From contig OZ038380.1 of NCBI GenBank assembly GCA_964036045.1, positions 8,703,913 to 8,767,912 on the forward strand: a stretch of 64,000 nt of DNA, written 5' to 3'. The notes below the pieces were generated by a model. The model made no database searches. It saw only the letters and a program-made list of their open reading frames with translations, and was not told where the DNA came from. Shown one piece after another: positions 11,842-25,775 of this stretch. The stretch's first letter is position 1, and every line of letters begins with the position of its first letter. This DNA is from Eutreptiella sp. 'Long Island Sound 2002'. Lineage: Eukaryota; Euglenozoa; Euglenophyceae; Eutreptiales; Eutreptiaceae. The translations under genes were made by a program, and so were the position numbers.

Positions 11842-13448
11842 ACCACAATGTGGGGCACAAACAGTGAGTGCAGCATTGCCGCAAAAAACACATGGTGAGA
11901 CCCCAGTTTTGTGTGCAATAATGATTTACCACAGTCCAACCATGATTTCTGCACAAAGGCTGCATGGCCAAGACCGAGCCAGTTTTGGAGCATTGTCACC
12001 ACAATGTGGGGCACAAACTGTGAGTGCAGCATTGCCGCAAAAAACACACTGTGAGACCCCAGTTTGGTGTGCAATAATGATTTACCACAGTCCAACCATG
12101 ACTTCTGCACAAAGGCTGCATGGCCAAGACCGAGCCAGTTGTGGGGCACAGTGGCCACAATGTGGGGCACAAACAGTGAGTGCAGCATTGCCGCAAAAAA
12201 CACATGGTGAGACCCCAGTTTTGTGTGTAATAATGATTTACCACAGTCCAATCATGACTTCTGCACAAAGGCTGCATGGCCAAGACCGAGCCAGTTTTGG
12301 AGCATTGTGACCACAATGTGGGGCACAAACTGTGAGTGCAGCAATGCCGCAAAAAAGACATGGTTAGACCCCTGGTTTGTGTGCAATAATGATTTACCAC
12401 AGTCCAACCATGACTTCTGCACAAAGGCTGCATGGCCAAGACCGAGCCAGTTCTGGAGCATTGTGACCACAATGAGGGGCACAAACAGTGAGTGCAGCAT
12501 TGCCGCAAAAAACACATGGTGAGACCCCAGTTTTGTGTGTAATAATGATTTACCACAGTCCAATCATGACTTCTGCACAAAGGCTGCATGGCCAAGACCG
12601 AGCCAGTTTTGGGGCACAGTGGCCACAATGTGGGGCACAAACTGTGAGTGCAGCATTGCCGCAAAAAACACATGGTGAGACCCCAGTTTTGTGTGCAATA
12701 ATGATTTACCACAGTCCAATCATGACTTCTGCACAAAGGCTGCATGGTCAAGACCGAGCCAGTTGTGGGGCACAGTGGCCACAATGTGGGGCACAAACAG
12801 TGAGTGCAGCATTGCCGCAAAAAACACATGGTTAGACCCCAGTTTTGTGTGCAATAATGATTTACCACAGTCCAATCATGACTTCTGCACAAAGGCTGCA
12901 TGGCCAAGACCGAGCCAGTTTTGGGGCACAGTGGCCACAATGTGGGGCACAAACAGTGAGTGCAGCATTGCCGCAAAAAACACATGGTGAGACCCCAGTT
13001 TTGTGTGCAATAATGATTTACCACAGTCCAACCATGATTTCTGCACAAAGGCTGCATGGCCAAGACCGAGCCAGTTTTGGAGCATTGTCACCACAATGTG
13101 GGGCACAAACTGTGAGTGCAGCATTGCCGCAAAAAACACACTGTGAGACCCCAGTTTGGTGTGCAATAATGATTTACCACAGTCCAACCATGACTTCTGC
13201 ACAAAGGCTGCATGGCCAAGACCGAGCCAGTTGTGGGGCACAGTGGCCACAATGTGGGGCACAAACAGTGAGTGCAGCATTGCCGCAAAAAACACATGGT
13301 GAGACCCCAGTTTTGTGTGTAATAATGATTTACCACAGTCCAATCATGACTTCTGCACAAAGGCTGCATGGCCAAGACCGAGCCAGTTTTGGAGCATTGT
13401 GACCACAATGTGGGGCACAAACTGTGAGTGCAGCAATGCCGCAAAAAA
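11842..13448 (+). repeat. Spaced copies at a 7-monomer (1092-bp) period
   Basis: A stretch of about 515 bp from 11842 recurs from about 12934. The rare words AACACACTGTGAGACC (12043 and 13135 regions), GAGCATTGTCACCACAATG, CAGTTTGGTGTGC and GAGCCAGTTGTGGGG are shared in the same order. The intervening monomers are of other subtypes, so this is a spaced duplication, not a simple tandem one. Confidence 0.82.
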
Positions 13449-14149
13449 CACATGCTGAGACCCCAGTTTTGTGTGCAATAATGATTTACCACGGTCCAAT
13501 CATGACTTCTGCACAAAGGCTGCATGGCCAAGACCGAGCCAGTTTTGGGGCACAGTGGCCACAATGTGGGGCACAAACTGTGAGTGCAGCAATGCCGTAA
13601 AAAACACATGGTGAGACCCCAGTTTTGTGTGCAATAATGATTTACCACAGTCCAACCATGACTTCTGCACAAAGGCTGCATGGCCAAGACCGAGCCAGCT
13701 TTGGAGCATTGTGACCACAATGTGGGGCACAAACTGTGAGTGCAGCATTGCCGCAAAAAACATATGGTGAGGCCCCAGTTTTGTGTGTGATAATGATTTA
13801 CCACAGTCCAACCATGACTTCTGCACAAAGGCTGCATGGCCAAGACCGAGCCAGTTTTGGAGCATTGTGGCCACAATGTGGGGCACAAACTGTGAGTGCA
13901 GCATTGCCGCAAAAAACACATGCTGAGACCCCTGTTTTGTGTGTAATAATGATTTACCACAGTCCAATCATGACTTCTGCACAAAGGCTGCATGGCCAAG
14001 ACCGAGCCAGTTTTGGAGCATTGTGACCACAATGTGGGGCACAAACTGTGAGTGCAGCATTGCCGCGAAAAACACATGCTGAGACCCCAGTTTTGTGTGT
14101 AATAATGATTTACCACAGTCCAACCATGACTTCTGCACAAAGGCTGCAT

Positions 14150-15480
14150 GGCCAAGACCGAGCCAGTTTTAGAGCATTGTGACCACAATGTGGGGCACAA
14201 ACTGTGAGTGCAGCATTGCCGCAAAAAACATATGGTGAGGCCCCAGTTTTGTGTGTAATAATGATTTACCACAGTCCAATCATGAATTCTGCACAAAGGC
14301 TGCATGGCCAAGACCGCGCCAGTTGTGGGGCACAGTGGCCACAATGTGGGGCACAAACAGTGAGTGCAGCATTGCCGCAAAAAACACATGGTGAGGCCCC
14401 AGTTTTGTGTGTAATAATGATTTACCACAGTCCAATCATGACTTCTGCACAAAGGCTGCATGGCCAAGACCGAGCCAGTTTTGGAGCATTGTGACCACAA
14501 TGTGGGGCACAAACTGTGAGTGCAGCAATGGCGCAAAAAACATATGGTGAGGCCCCAGTTTTGTGTGTAATAATGATTTACCACAGTCCAACCATGACTT
14601 CTGCACAAAGGCTGCATGGCCAAGACCGAGCCAGTTTTAGAGCATTGTGACCACAATGTGGGGCACAAACAGTGAGTGCAGCATTGCCGCCAAAAACATA
14701 TGGTGAGGCCCCAGTTTTGTGTGTAATAATGATTTACCACAGTCCAATCATGACTTCTGCACAAAGGCTGCATGGCCAAGACCGCGCCAGTTGTGGGGCA
14801 CAGTGGCCACAATGTGGGGCACAAACAGTGAGTGCAGCATTGCCGCAAAAAACACATGGTGAGGCCCCAGTTTTGTGTGTAATAATGATTTACCACAGTC
14901 CAATCATGACTTCTGCACAAAGGCTGCATGGCCAAGACCGAGCCAGTTTTGGAGCATTGTGACCACAATGTGGGGCACAAACTGTGAGTGCAGCATTGGC
15001 GCGAAAGACATATGGTGAGGCCCCAGTTTTGTGTGTAATAATGATTTACCACAGTCCAACCATGACTTCTGCACAAAGGCTGCATGGCCAAGACCGAGCC
15101 AGTTTTGGAGCATTGTGGCCACAATGTGGGGCACAAACTGTGAGTGCAGCATTGCCGCAAAAAACACATGCTGAGACCCCTGTTTTGTGTGTAATAATGA
15201 TTTACCACAGTCCAATCATGACTTCTGCACAAAGGCTGCATGGCCAAGACCGCGCCAGTTGTGGGGCACAGTGGCCACAATGTGGGGCACAAACAGTGAG
15301 TGCAGCATTGCCGCAAAAAACACATGGTGAGGCCCCAGTTTTGTGTGTAATAATGATTTACCACAGTCCAATCATGACTTCTGCACAAAGGCTGCATGGC
15401 CAAGACCGAGCCAGTTTTGGAGCATTGTGACCACAATGTGGGGCACAAACTGTGAGTGCAGCATTGGCGCAAAAAACATA
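14150..15480 (+). repeat. 3-monomer HOR, 468 bp, about three copies
   Basis: Marker variants recur every 468 bases: ACCGCGCCAGTTGTGGGG near 14,315, 14,783 and 15,251; CCAGTTTTAGAGCATTG near 14,164 and 14,632; and GGCGC in place of GCCGC near 14,529, 14,997 and 15,465. The copies are similar but not identical. Confidence 0.82.
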
Positions 15481-18400
15481 TGGTGAGGCCCCAGTTTTGT
15501 GTGTAATAATGATTTACCACAGTCCAACCATGACTTCTGCACAAAGGCTGCATGGCCAAGACCGAGCCAGTTTTGGAGCATTGTGGCCACAATGTGGGGC
15601 ACAAGCAGTGAGTGCAGCATTGCCGCAAAAAACACAAGCTGAGACCCCTGTTTTGTGTGTAATAATGATTTACCACAGTCCAACCATGACTTCTGCACAA
15701 AGGCTGCATGGCCAAGACCGAGCCAGTTTTAGAGCATTGTGACCACAATGTGGGGCACAAACTGTGAGTGCAGCATTGCCAGGAAACCCACATGCTGAGA
15801 CCCCAGTTTTGTGTGTAATAATGATTTACCACAGTCCAATCATGACTTCTGCACAAAGGCTGCATGGCCAAGACCGAGCCAGTTTTGGAGCATTGTGGCC
15901 ACAATGTGGGGCACAAACAGTGAGTGCAGCATTGCCGCAAAAAACACATGGTTAGACTCCTGTTTTGTGTGTAATAATGATTTACCACAGTCCAACCATG
16001 ACTTCTGCACAAAGGCTGCATGGCCATGACCGAGCCAGCTTTGGGGCATTGTGACCACAATGTGGGGCACAAACTGTGAGTGCAGCATTGCCGCAAAAAA
16101 CATATGGTGAGGCCCCAGTTTTGTGTGTAATAATGATTTACCACAGTCCAATCATGACTTCTGCACGAAGGCTGCATGGCCAAGACCGAGCCAGTTTTGG
16201 AGCATTGTGGCCACAATGTGGGGCACAAACTGTGAGTGCAGCATTGCCGCAAAAAACACATGCTGAGACCCCTGTTTTGTGTGTAATAATGATTTACCAC
16301 AGTCCAACCATGACTTCTGCACAAAGGCTGCATGGCCAAGACCGAGCCAGTTTTAGGGCATTGTGACCACAATGTGGGGCACAAACTGTGAGTGCAGCAT
16401 TGCCGCAAAAAACATATGGTGAGGCCCCAGTTTTGTGTGTAATAATGATCTACCACAGTCCAATCATGACTTCTGCACAAAAACTGCATGGCCAAGACCG
16501 CGCCAGTTGTGGGGCACAGTGGCCACAATGTGGGGCACAAACTGTGAGTGCAGCATTGCCGCAAAAAACACATGGTGAGACCCCAGTTTTGTGTGTAATA
16601 ATGATTTACCACAGTCCAACCATGACTTCTGCACAAAGGCTGCATGGCCAAGACCGAGCCAGTTTTGGAGCATTGTGACCACAATGTGGGGCACAAACTG
16701 TGAGTGCAGCAATGCCGCAAAAAACACATGCTGAGACCCCAGTTTTGTGTGCAATAATGATTTACCACAGTCCAACCATGACTTCTGCACAAAGGCTGCA
16801 TGGCCAAGACCGAGCCAGCTTTGGAGCATTGTGACCACAATGTGGGGCACAAACTGTGAGTGCAGCATTGCCGCAAAAAACATATGGTGAGGCCCCAGTT
16901 TTGTGTGTAATAATGATTTACCACAGTCCAACCATGACTTCTGCACAAAGGCTGCATGGCCAAGACCGAGCCAGTTTTGGAGCATTGTGGCCACAATGTG
17001 GGGCACAAACTGTGAGTGCAGCATTGCCGCAAAAAACACATGGTGAGACCCCAGTTTTGTGTGCAATAATGATTTACCACAGTCCAACCATGACTTCTGC
17101 ACAAAGGCTGCATGGCCAAGACCGAGCCAGTTTTGGGGCACAGTGGCCACAATGTGGGGCACAAACAGTGAGTGCAGCATTGCCGCAAAACACACATGGT
17201 GAGACCCCAGTTTTGTGTGTAATAATGATTTACCACAGTCCAACCATGACTTCTGCACAAAGGCTGCATGGCCAAGACCGAGCCAGTTTTGGAGCATTGT
17301 GACCACAATGTGGGGCACAAACTGTGAGTGCAGCATTGCCGCAAAAAACACATGGTGAGACCCCAGTTTTGTGTGCAACAATGATTTACCACAGTCCAAT
17401 CATGACTTCTGCACAAAGGCTGCATGGCCAAGACCGAGCCAGTTTTGGAGCATTGTGACCACAATGTGGGGCACAAACTGTGAGTGCAGCATTGCCGCAA
17501 AAAACATATGGTGAGGCCCCAGTTTTGTGTGTAATAATGATTTACCACAGTCCAATCATGACTTCTGCACAAAGGCTGCATGGCCAAGACCGAGCCAGTT
17601 TTGGGGCACAGTGGCCACAATGTGGGGCACAAACAGTGAGTGCAGCATTGCCGCAAAAAACACATGGTGAGGCCCCAGTTTTGTGTGTAATAATGATTTA
17701 CCACAGTCCAATCATGACTTCTGCACAAAGGCTGCATGGCCAAGACCGAGCCAGTTTTAGAGCATTGTGACCACAATGTGGGGCACAAACTGTGAGTGCA
17801 GCATTGCCGCAAAAAAAATATGGTGAGGCCCCAGTTTTGTGTGTAATAATGATCTACCACAGTCCAATCATGACTTCTGCACAAAAACTGCATGGCCAAG
17901 ACCGCGCCAGTTGTGGGGCACAGTGGCCACAATGTGGGGCACAAACTGTGAGTGCAGCATTGCCGCAAAAAACACATGGTGAGACCCCAGTTTTGTGTGC
18001 AATAATGATTTACCACAGTCCAATCATGACTTCTGCACAAAGGCTGCATGGCCAAGACCGAGCCAGTTTTGGAGCATTGTGACCACAATGTGGGGCACAA
18101 ACTGTGAATGCAGCATTGCCGCAAAAAACACATGGTGAGGCCCCAGTTTTGTGTGTAATAATGATTTACCACAGTCGAATCATGACTTCTGCACAAAGGC
18201 TGCATGGCCAAGACCGAGCCAGTTTTAGAGCATTGTGACCACAATGTGGGGCACAAACTGTGAGTGCAGCATTGCCGCAAAAAAAAATATGGTGAGGCCC
18301 CAGTTTTGTGTGTAATAATGATCTACCACAGTCCAATCATGACTTCTGCACAAAGGCTGCATGGCCAAGACCGAGCCAGTTTTGGAGCATTGTGACCACA

Positions 18401-18804
18401 ATGTGGGGCACAAACTGTGAGTGCAGCAATGCCGCAAAAAACACATGCTGAGACCCCAGTTTTGTGTGCAATAATGATTTACCACAGTCCAACCATGACT
18501 TCTGCACAAAGGCTGCATGGCCAAGACCGAGCCAGCTTTGGAGCATTGTGACCACAATGTGGGGCACAAACTGTGAGTGCAGCATTGCCGCAAAAAACAT
18601 ATGGTGAGGCCCCAGTTTTGTGTGTAATAATGATTTACCACAGTCCAACCATGACTTCTGCACAAAGGCTGCATGGCCAAGACCGAGCCAGTTTTGGAGC
18701 ATTGTGGCCACAATGTGGGGCACAAACTGTGAGTGCAGCATTGCCGCAAAAAACACATGGTGAGACCCCAGTTATGTGTGCAATAATGATTTACCACGGT
18801 CCAA
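15481..18804 (+). repeat. Satellite, mixed monomers with long-period copies
   Basis: About 21 monomers. The subtype CACAAAAACTGCATGG followed by ACCGCGCCAGTTGTGG occurs near 16,480 and 17,884, nine monomers apart, and again near 21,170, 24,440 and 25,376. A monomer near 18,279 has an expanded A-run (about nine A's before TATGG). Nothing but satellite is present. Confidence 0.72.
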
Positions 18805-20413
18805 CCATGACTTCTGCACAAAGGCTGCATGGCCAAGACCGAGCCAGTTTTGGGGCACAGTGGCCACAATGTGGGGCACAAACAGTGAGTGCAGCATTGC
18901 CGCAAAAAACACATGGTGAGACCCCTGTTTTGTGTGTAATAATGATTTACCACAGTCCAACCATGACTTCTGCACAAAGGCTGCATGGCCAAGACCGAGC
19001 CAGTTTTGGAGCATTGTGACCACAATGTGGGGCACAAACTGTGAATGCAGCATTGCCGCAAAAAACATATGGTGAGGCCCCAGTTTTGTGTGTAAAAATG
19101 ATTTACCACAGTACAACCATGACTTCTGCACAAAGGCTGCATGGCCAAGACCGAGCCAGTTTTGGAGCATTGTGGCCACAATGTGGGGCACAGACTGTGA
19201 GTGCAGCATTGCCGCAAAAAACACATGCTGAGACCCCTGTTTTGTGTGTAATAATGATTTACCACAGTCCAATCATGACTTCTGCACAAAGGCTGCATGG
19301 CCAAAACCGAGCCAGTTTTAGAGCATTGTGACCACAATGTGGGGCACAAACTGTGAGTGCAGCATTGCCGCAAAAAACATATGGTGAGGCCCCAGTTTTG
19401 TGTGTAATAATGATTTACCACTGTCCAATCATGACTTCTGCACAAAGGCTGCATGGCCAAGACCGCGCCAGTTGTGGGGCACAGTGGCCACAATGTGGGG
19501 CACAAACAGTGAGTGCAGCATTGCCGCAAAAAACACATGGTGAGACCCCAGTTTTGTGTGTAATAATGATTTACCACAGTCCAATCATGACTTCTGCACA
19601 AAGGCTGCATGGCCAAGACCGAGCCAGTTTTGGGGCACAGTGGCCACAATGTGGGGCACAAACAGTGAGTGCAGCATTGCCGCAAAAAACACATGGTGAG
19701 ACCCCTGTTTTGTGTGTAATAATGATTTACCACAGTCCAACCATGACTTCTGCACAAAGGCTGCATGGCCAAGACCGAGCCAGTTTTGGAGCATTGTGAC
19801 CACAATGTGGGGCACAAACTGTGAATGCAGCATTGCCGCAAAAAACATATGGTGAGGCCCCAGTTTTGTGTGTAAAAATGATTTACCACAGTACAACCAT
19901 GACTTCTGCACAAAGGCTGCATGGCCAAGACCGAGCCAGTTTTGGAGCATTGTGGCCACAATGTGGGGCACAGACTGTGAGTGCAGCATTGCCGCAAAAA
20001 ACACATGCTGAGACCCCTGTTTTGTGTGTAATAATGATTTACCACAGTCCAATCATGACTTCTGCACAAAGGCTGCATGGCCAAAACCGAGCCAGTTTTA
20101 GAGCATTGTGACCACAATGTGGGGCACAAACTGTGAGTGCAGCATTGCCGCAAAAAACATATGGTGAGGCCCCAGTTTTGTGTGTAATAATGATTTACCA
20201 CTGTCCAATCATGACTTCTGCACAAAGGCTGCATGGCCAAGACCGCGCCAGTTGTGGGGCACAGTGGCCACAATGTGGGGCACAAACAGTGAGTGCAGCA
20301 TTGCCGCAAAAAACACATGGTGAGGCCCCAGTTTTGTGTGTAATAATGATTTACCACAGTCCAATCATGACTTCTGCACAAAGGCTGCATGGCCAAGACC
20401 GAGCCAGTTTTGG
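18805..20413 (+). repeat. Nearly perfect 5-monomer (780-bp) tandem duplication
   Basis: Comparing line by line, 18805-19584 and 19585-20364 agree throughout except for one difference that I can find, A at 19544 versus G at 20324 (GGTGAGACCCC versus GGTGAGGCCCC). Shared rare variants include GTGTAAAAATGATTTACC, CCACAGTACAACC, GGCACAGACTGTGAG, GGCCAAAACCGAGCC and TTACCACTGTCC. Similarity continues a little past the second copy, to about 20413. Confidence 0.93.
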
Positions 20414-20893
20414 AGCATTGTGACCACACTGTGGGGCACAAACTGTGAGTGCAGTATTGCCAGGAAACCCACATGGTGAGACCCCAGTTTTGTGTGTAAT
20501 AATGATTTACCACAGTCCAACCATGACTTCTGCACAAAGGCTGCATGGCCAAGACCGATCCAGTTTTGGAGCATTGTGGCCACAATGTGGGGCACAAACT
20601 GTGACTGCAGCATTGCCGCAAAAAAACACATTCTGAGACCCCTGTTTTGTGTGTAATAATGATTTACCACAGTCCAACCATGACTTCCGCACAAAGGCTG
20701 CATGGCCAAGACCGAGCCAGTTTTAGAGCATTGTGGCCACAATGTGGGGCACAAACTGTGAGTGCAGCATTGCCGCAAAAAACATATGGTGAGGCCCCAG
20801 TTTTGTGTGTAATAATGATTTACCACAGTCCAATCATGACTTCTGCACAAAGGCTGCATGGCCAAGACCGCGCCAGTTTTGGGGCACAGTGGC

Positions 20894-23800
20894 CACAATG
20901 TGGGGCACAAACAGTGAGTGCAGCATTGCCGCAAAAAACACATGGTTAGACTCCTGTTTTGTGTGTAATAATGATTTACCACAGTCCAACCATGACTTCT
21001 GCACAAAGGCTGCATGGCCATGACCGAGCCAGCTTTGGGGCATTGTGACCACAATGTGGGGCACAAACAGTGAGTGCAGCATTGCCGCAAAAAACATATG
21101 GTGAGGCCCCAGTTTTGTGTGTAATAATGATCTACCACAGTCCAATCATGACTTCTGCACAAAAACTGCATGGCCAAGACCGCGCCAGTTGTGGGGCACA
21201 GTGGCCACAATGTGGGGCACAAACTGTGAGTGCAGCATTGCCGCAAAAAACACATGGTGAGACCCCAGTTTTGTGTGTAATAATGATTTACCACAGTCCA
21301 ACCGTGACTTCTGCACAAAGGCTGCATGGCCATGACCGAGCCAGTTTTGGGGCACAGTGGCCACAATGAGGGGCACAAACTGTGAGTGCAGCATTGCCGC
21401 AAAAAACATATGGTGAGGCCCCAGTTTTGTGTGTAATAATGATTTACCACAGTCCGTTCATGACTTCTGCACAAAGGCTGCATGGCCAAGACCGCGCCAG
21501 TTGTGGGGCACAGTGGCCACAATGTGGGGCACAAACAGTGAGTGCAGCATTGCCGCAAAAAACACATGGTGAGGCCCCAGTTTTGTGTGTAATAATGATT
21601 TACCACAATCCAATCATAACTTCTGCACAAAGGCTGCATGGCCAAGACCGAGCCAGTTTTGGGGCACAGTGGCCACAATGTGGGGCAGAAACAGTGAGTG
21701 CAGCATTGCCGCAAAAAACACATGTTGAGACCCCAGTTTTGTGTGCAATAATGATTTACCACAGTCCAATCATGACTTCTGCACAAACACTGCATGGCCA
21801 AGACCGAGCCAGTTTTGGGGCACAGTGGCCACAATGTGGGGCACAAACAGTGAGTGCAGCATTGCCGCAAAAAACACATGGTGAGACCCCTGTTTTGTGT
21901 GTAATAATGATTTACCACAGTCCAATCATGACTTCTGCACAAAGGCTGCATGGCCAAGACCGAGCCAGTTTTGGAGCATTGTGACCACAATGTGGGGCAC
22001 AAACTGTGAGTGCAGCATTGCCGCAAAAAACACATGGTGAGACCCCAGTTTTGTGTGTAATAATGATTTACCACAGTCCAACCATGACTTCTGCACAAAG
22101 GCTGCATGGCCAAGACCGAGGCAGGTTTGGAGCACAGTGGCCACAATGTGGGGCACAAACAGTGAGTGCAGCATTGCCGCAAAAAACATATGGTGAGGCC
22201 CCAGTTTTGTGTGTAATAATGATTTACCACAGTCCAATCATGACTTCTGCACAAAGGCTGCATGGCCAAGACCGAGCCAGTTTTGGATCATTGTGACCAC
22301 AATGTGGGGCACAAACAGTGAGTGCAGCATTGCCGCAAAAAACACATGGTGAGACCCCTGTTTTGTGTGTAATAATGATTTACCACAGTCCAACCATGAC
22401 TTCTGCACAAAGGCTGCATGGCCAAGACCGAGCCAGTTTTGGAGCATTGTGGCCACAATGTGGGGCACAAACTGTGAGTGCAGCATTGCCGCAAAAAACA
22501 CATGCTGAGACCCCTGTTTTGTGTGTAATAATGATTTACCACAGTCCAATCATGACTTCTGCACAAAGGCTGCATGGCCAAGACCGAGGCAGGTTTGGAG
22601 CACAGTGGCCACAATGTGGGGCACAAACAGTGAGTGCAGCATTGCCGCAAAAAACATATGGTGAGACCCCAGTTTTGTGTGCAATAATGATTTACCACAG
22701 TCCAATCATGACTTCTGCACAAAAACTGCATGGCCAAGACCGAGCCAGTTTTGGGGCACAGTGGCCACAATGTGGGGCACAAACAGTGAGTGCAGCATTG
22801 CCGCAAAAAACACATGGTGAGACCCCTGTTTTGTGTGTAATAATGATTTACCACAGTCCAATCATGACTTCTGCACAAAGGCTGCATGGCCAAGACCGAG
22901 CCAGTTTTGGAGCATTGTGACCACAATGTGGGGCACAAACAGTGAGTGCAGCATTGCCGCAAAAAACACATGGTTAGACTCCTGTTTTGTGTGTAATAAT
23001 GATTTACCACAGTCCAACCATGACTTCTGCACAAAGGCTGCATGGCCATGACCGAGCCAGCTTTGGGGCATTGTGACCACAATGTGGGGCACAAACAGTG
23101 AGTGCAGCATTGCCGCAAAAAACATATGGTGAGGCCCCAGTTTTGTGTGTAATAATGATCTACCACAGTCCAATCATGACTTCTGCACAAAGGCTGCATG
23201 GCCAAGACCGCGCCAGGTTCGGGGCACAGTGGCCACAATGTGGGGCACAAACTGTGAGTGCAGCATTGCCGCAAAAAACACATGGTGAGACCCCAGTTTT
23301 GTGTGTAATAATGATTTACCACAGTCCAACCATGACTTCTGCACAAAGGCTGCATGGCCATGACCGAGCCAGTTTTGGGGCACAGTGGCCACAATGAGGG
23401 GCACAGACTGTGAGTGCAGCATAGCCGCAAAAAACATATGGTGAGGCCCCAGTTTTGTGTGTAATAATGATTTACCACAGTCCGTTCATGACTTCTGCAC
23501 AAAGGCTGCATGGCCAAGACCGCGCCAGTTGTGGGGCACAGTGGCCACAATGTGGGGCACAAACAGTGAGTGCAGCATTGCCGCAAAAAACACATGGTGA
23601 GGCCCCAGTTTTGTGTGTAATAATGATTTACCACAATCCAATCATGACTTCTGCACAAGGGCTGCATGGCCAAGACCGAGCCAGTTTTGGGGCACAGTGG
23701 CCACAATGTGGGGCACAAACAGTGAGTGCAGCATTGCCGCAAAAAAAACATGTTGAGACCCCAGTTTTGTGTGCAAGATATGATTTGGCACAGTCCAATC

Positions 23801-24029
23801 ATGACTTCTGCACAAAAACTGCATGGCCAAGACCGAGCCAGTTTTGGAGCACAGTGGCCACAATGTGGGGCACAAACAGTGAGTGCAGCATTGCCGCAAA
23901 AAACACATGGTGAGACCCCTGTTTTGTGTGTAATAATGATTTACCACAGTCCAATCATGACTTCTGCACAAAGGCTGCATGGCCAAGACCGAGCCAGTTT
24001 TGGAGCATTGTGACCACAATGTGGGGCAC
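20894..24029 (+). repeat. Spaced duplication at 13-monomer (2028-bp) offset
   Basis: About 1.1 kb from 20894 to 22000 recurs at 22922-24029. Shared rare variants in order are GGTTAGACTCCTGTTTTG, GGCCATGACCGAGCCAGC, GTGTAATAATGATCTACC, CACAATGAGGGGCAC and CAGTCCGTTCATGAC. The copies differ at several sites; for example, GCCAGTTGTGGGGCAC near 21,185 is GCCAGGTTCGGGGCAC near 23,213. An irregular GTGCAAGATATGATTTGGC monomer near 23,772 is unique. Confidence 0.85.
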
Positions 24030-24239
24030 AAACAGTGAGTGCAGCATTGCCGCGAAAAACACATGGTGAGACCCCTGTTTTGTGTGTAATAATGATTTAC
24101 CACAGTCCAACCATGACTTCTGCACAAAGGCTGCATGGCCAAGACCGAGCCAGTTTTGGAGCATTGTGGCCACAATGTGGGGCACAAACTGTGAGTGCAG
24201 CATTGCCGCAAAAAACACATGCTGAGACCCCTGTTTTGT

Positions 24240-25775
24240 GTGTAATAATGATTTACCACAGTCCAACCATGACTTCTGCACAAAGGCTGCATGGCCAAGA
24301 CCGAGCCAGTCTTAGAGCATTGTGACCACAATGTGGGGCACAAACTGTGAGTGCAGCATTGCCGCAAAAAAGATATGGTGAGGCCCCAGTTTTGTGTGTA
24401 ATAATGATCTACCACAGTCCAATCATGACTTCTGCACAAAAACTGCATGGCCAAGACCGCGCCAGTTGTGGGGCACAGTGGCCACAATGTGGGGCACAAA
24501 CAGTGAGTGCAGCATTGCCGCAAAAAACAAATTGGTGAGGCCCCAGTTTTGTGTGTAATAATGATTTACCACAGTCCAACCATGACTTCTGCACAAAGGC
24601 TGCATGGCCAAGACCGAGCCAGTTTTGGGGCACAGTGGCCACAATGAGGGGCACAAACTGTGAATGCAGCATTGCCGCAAAAAAAATATGGTGAGGCCCC
24701 AGTTTTGTGTGTAATAATGATTTACCACAATCCAACCATGACTTCTGCACAAAGGCTGCATGGCCAAGACCGAACCAGTTTTGGGGCACAGTGGCCACAA
24801 TGTGGGGCACAAACAGTGAGTGCAGCATTGCCGCAAAAAACACATGTTGAGACCCCAGTTTTGTGTGCAATAATGATTTACCACAGTCCAATCATGACTT
24901 CTGCACAAAGGCTGCATGGCCAAGACCGAGCCAGTTTTGGGGCACAGTGGCCACAATGTGGGGCACAAACAGTGAGTGCAGCATTGCCGCAAAAAACACA
25001 TGGTGAGACCCCTGTTTTGTGTGTAATAATGATTTACCACAGTCCAATCATGACTTCTGCACAAAGGCTGCATGGCCAAGACCGAGCCAGTTGTGGAGCA
25101 TTGTGACCACAATGTAGGGCACAAACTGTGAGTGCAGCATTGCCGCAAAAAACACATGGTGAGACCGGAGTTTCGTGTGTAATAATGATTTACCACAGTC
25201 CAACCATGACTTCTGCACAAAGGCTGCATGGCCAAGACCGAGCCAGTCTTAGAGCATTGTGACCACAATGTGGGGCACAAACTGTGAGTGCAGCATTGCC
25301 GCAAAAAAGATATGGTGAGGCCCCAGTTTTGTGTGTAATAATGATCTACCACAGTCCAATCATGACTTCTGCACAAAAACTGCATGGCCAAGACCGCGCC
25401 AGTTGTGGGGCACAGTGGCCACAATGTGGGGCACAAACAGTGAGTGCAGCATTGCCGCAAAAAACAAATTGGTGAGGCCCCAGTTTTGTGTGTAATAATG
25501 ATTTACCACAGTCCAACCATGACTTGTGCACAAAGGCTGCATGGCCAAGACCGAGCCAGTTTTGGGGCACAGTGGCCACAATGAGGGGCACAAACTGTGA
25601 ATGCAGCATTGCCGCAAAAAACATATGGTGAGGCCCCATTTTTGTGTGTAATAATGATTTACCACAGTCCAGCCATGACTTCTGCACAAAGGCTGCATGG
25701 CCAAGACCGAGCCAGTTTTGGGGCACAGTGGCCACAATGTGGGGCACAAACAGTGAGTGCAGCATTGCCGCAAAA
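24240..25775 (+). repeat. Spaced duplication at 937-bp (6-monomer) offset
   Basis: About 600 bp from 24240 recurs from 25177. Both copies carry CCAGTCTTAGAGCATTG, AAAAAAGATATGG, and the otherwise unseen AACAAATTGGTGAGGCC, whose extra base explains the 937 rather than 936 offset. Confidence 0.87.
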
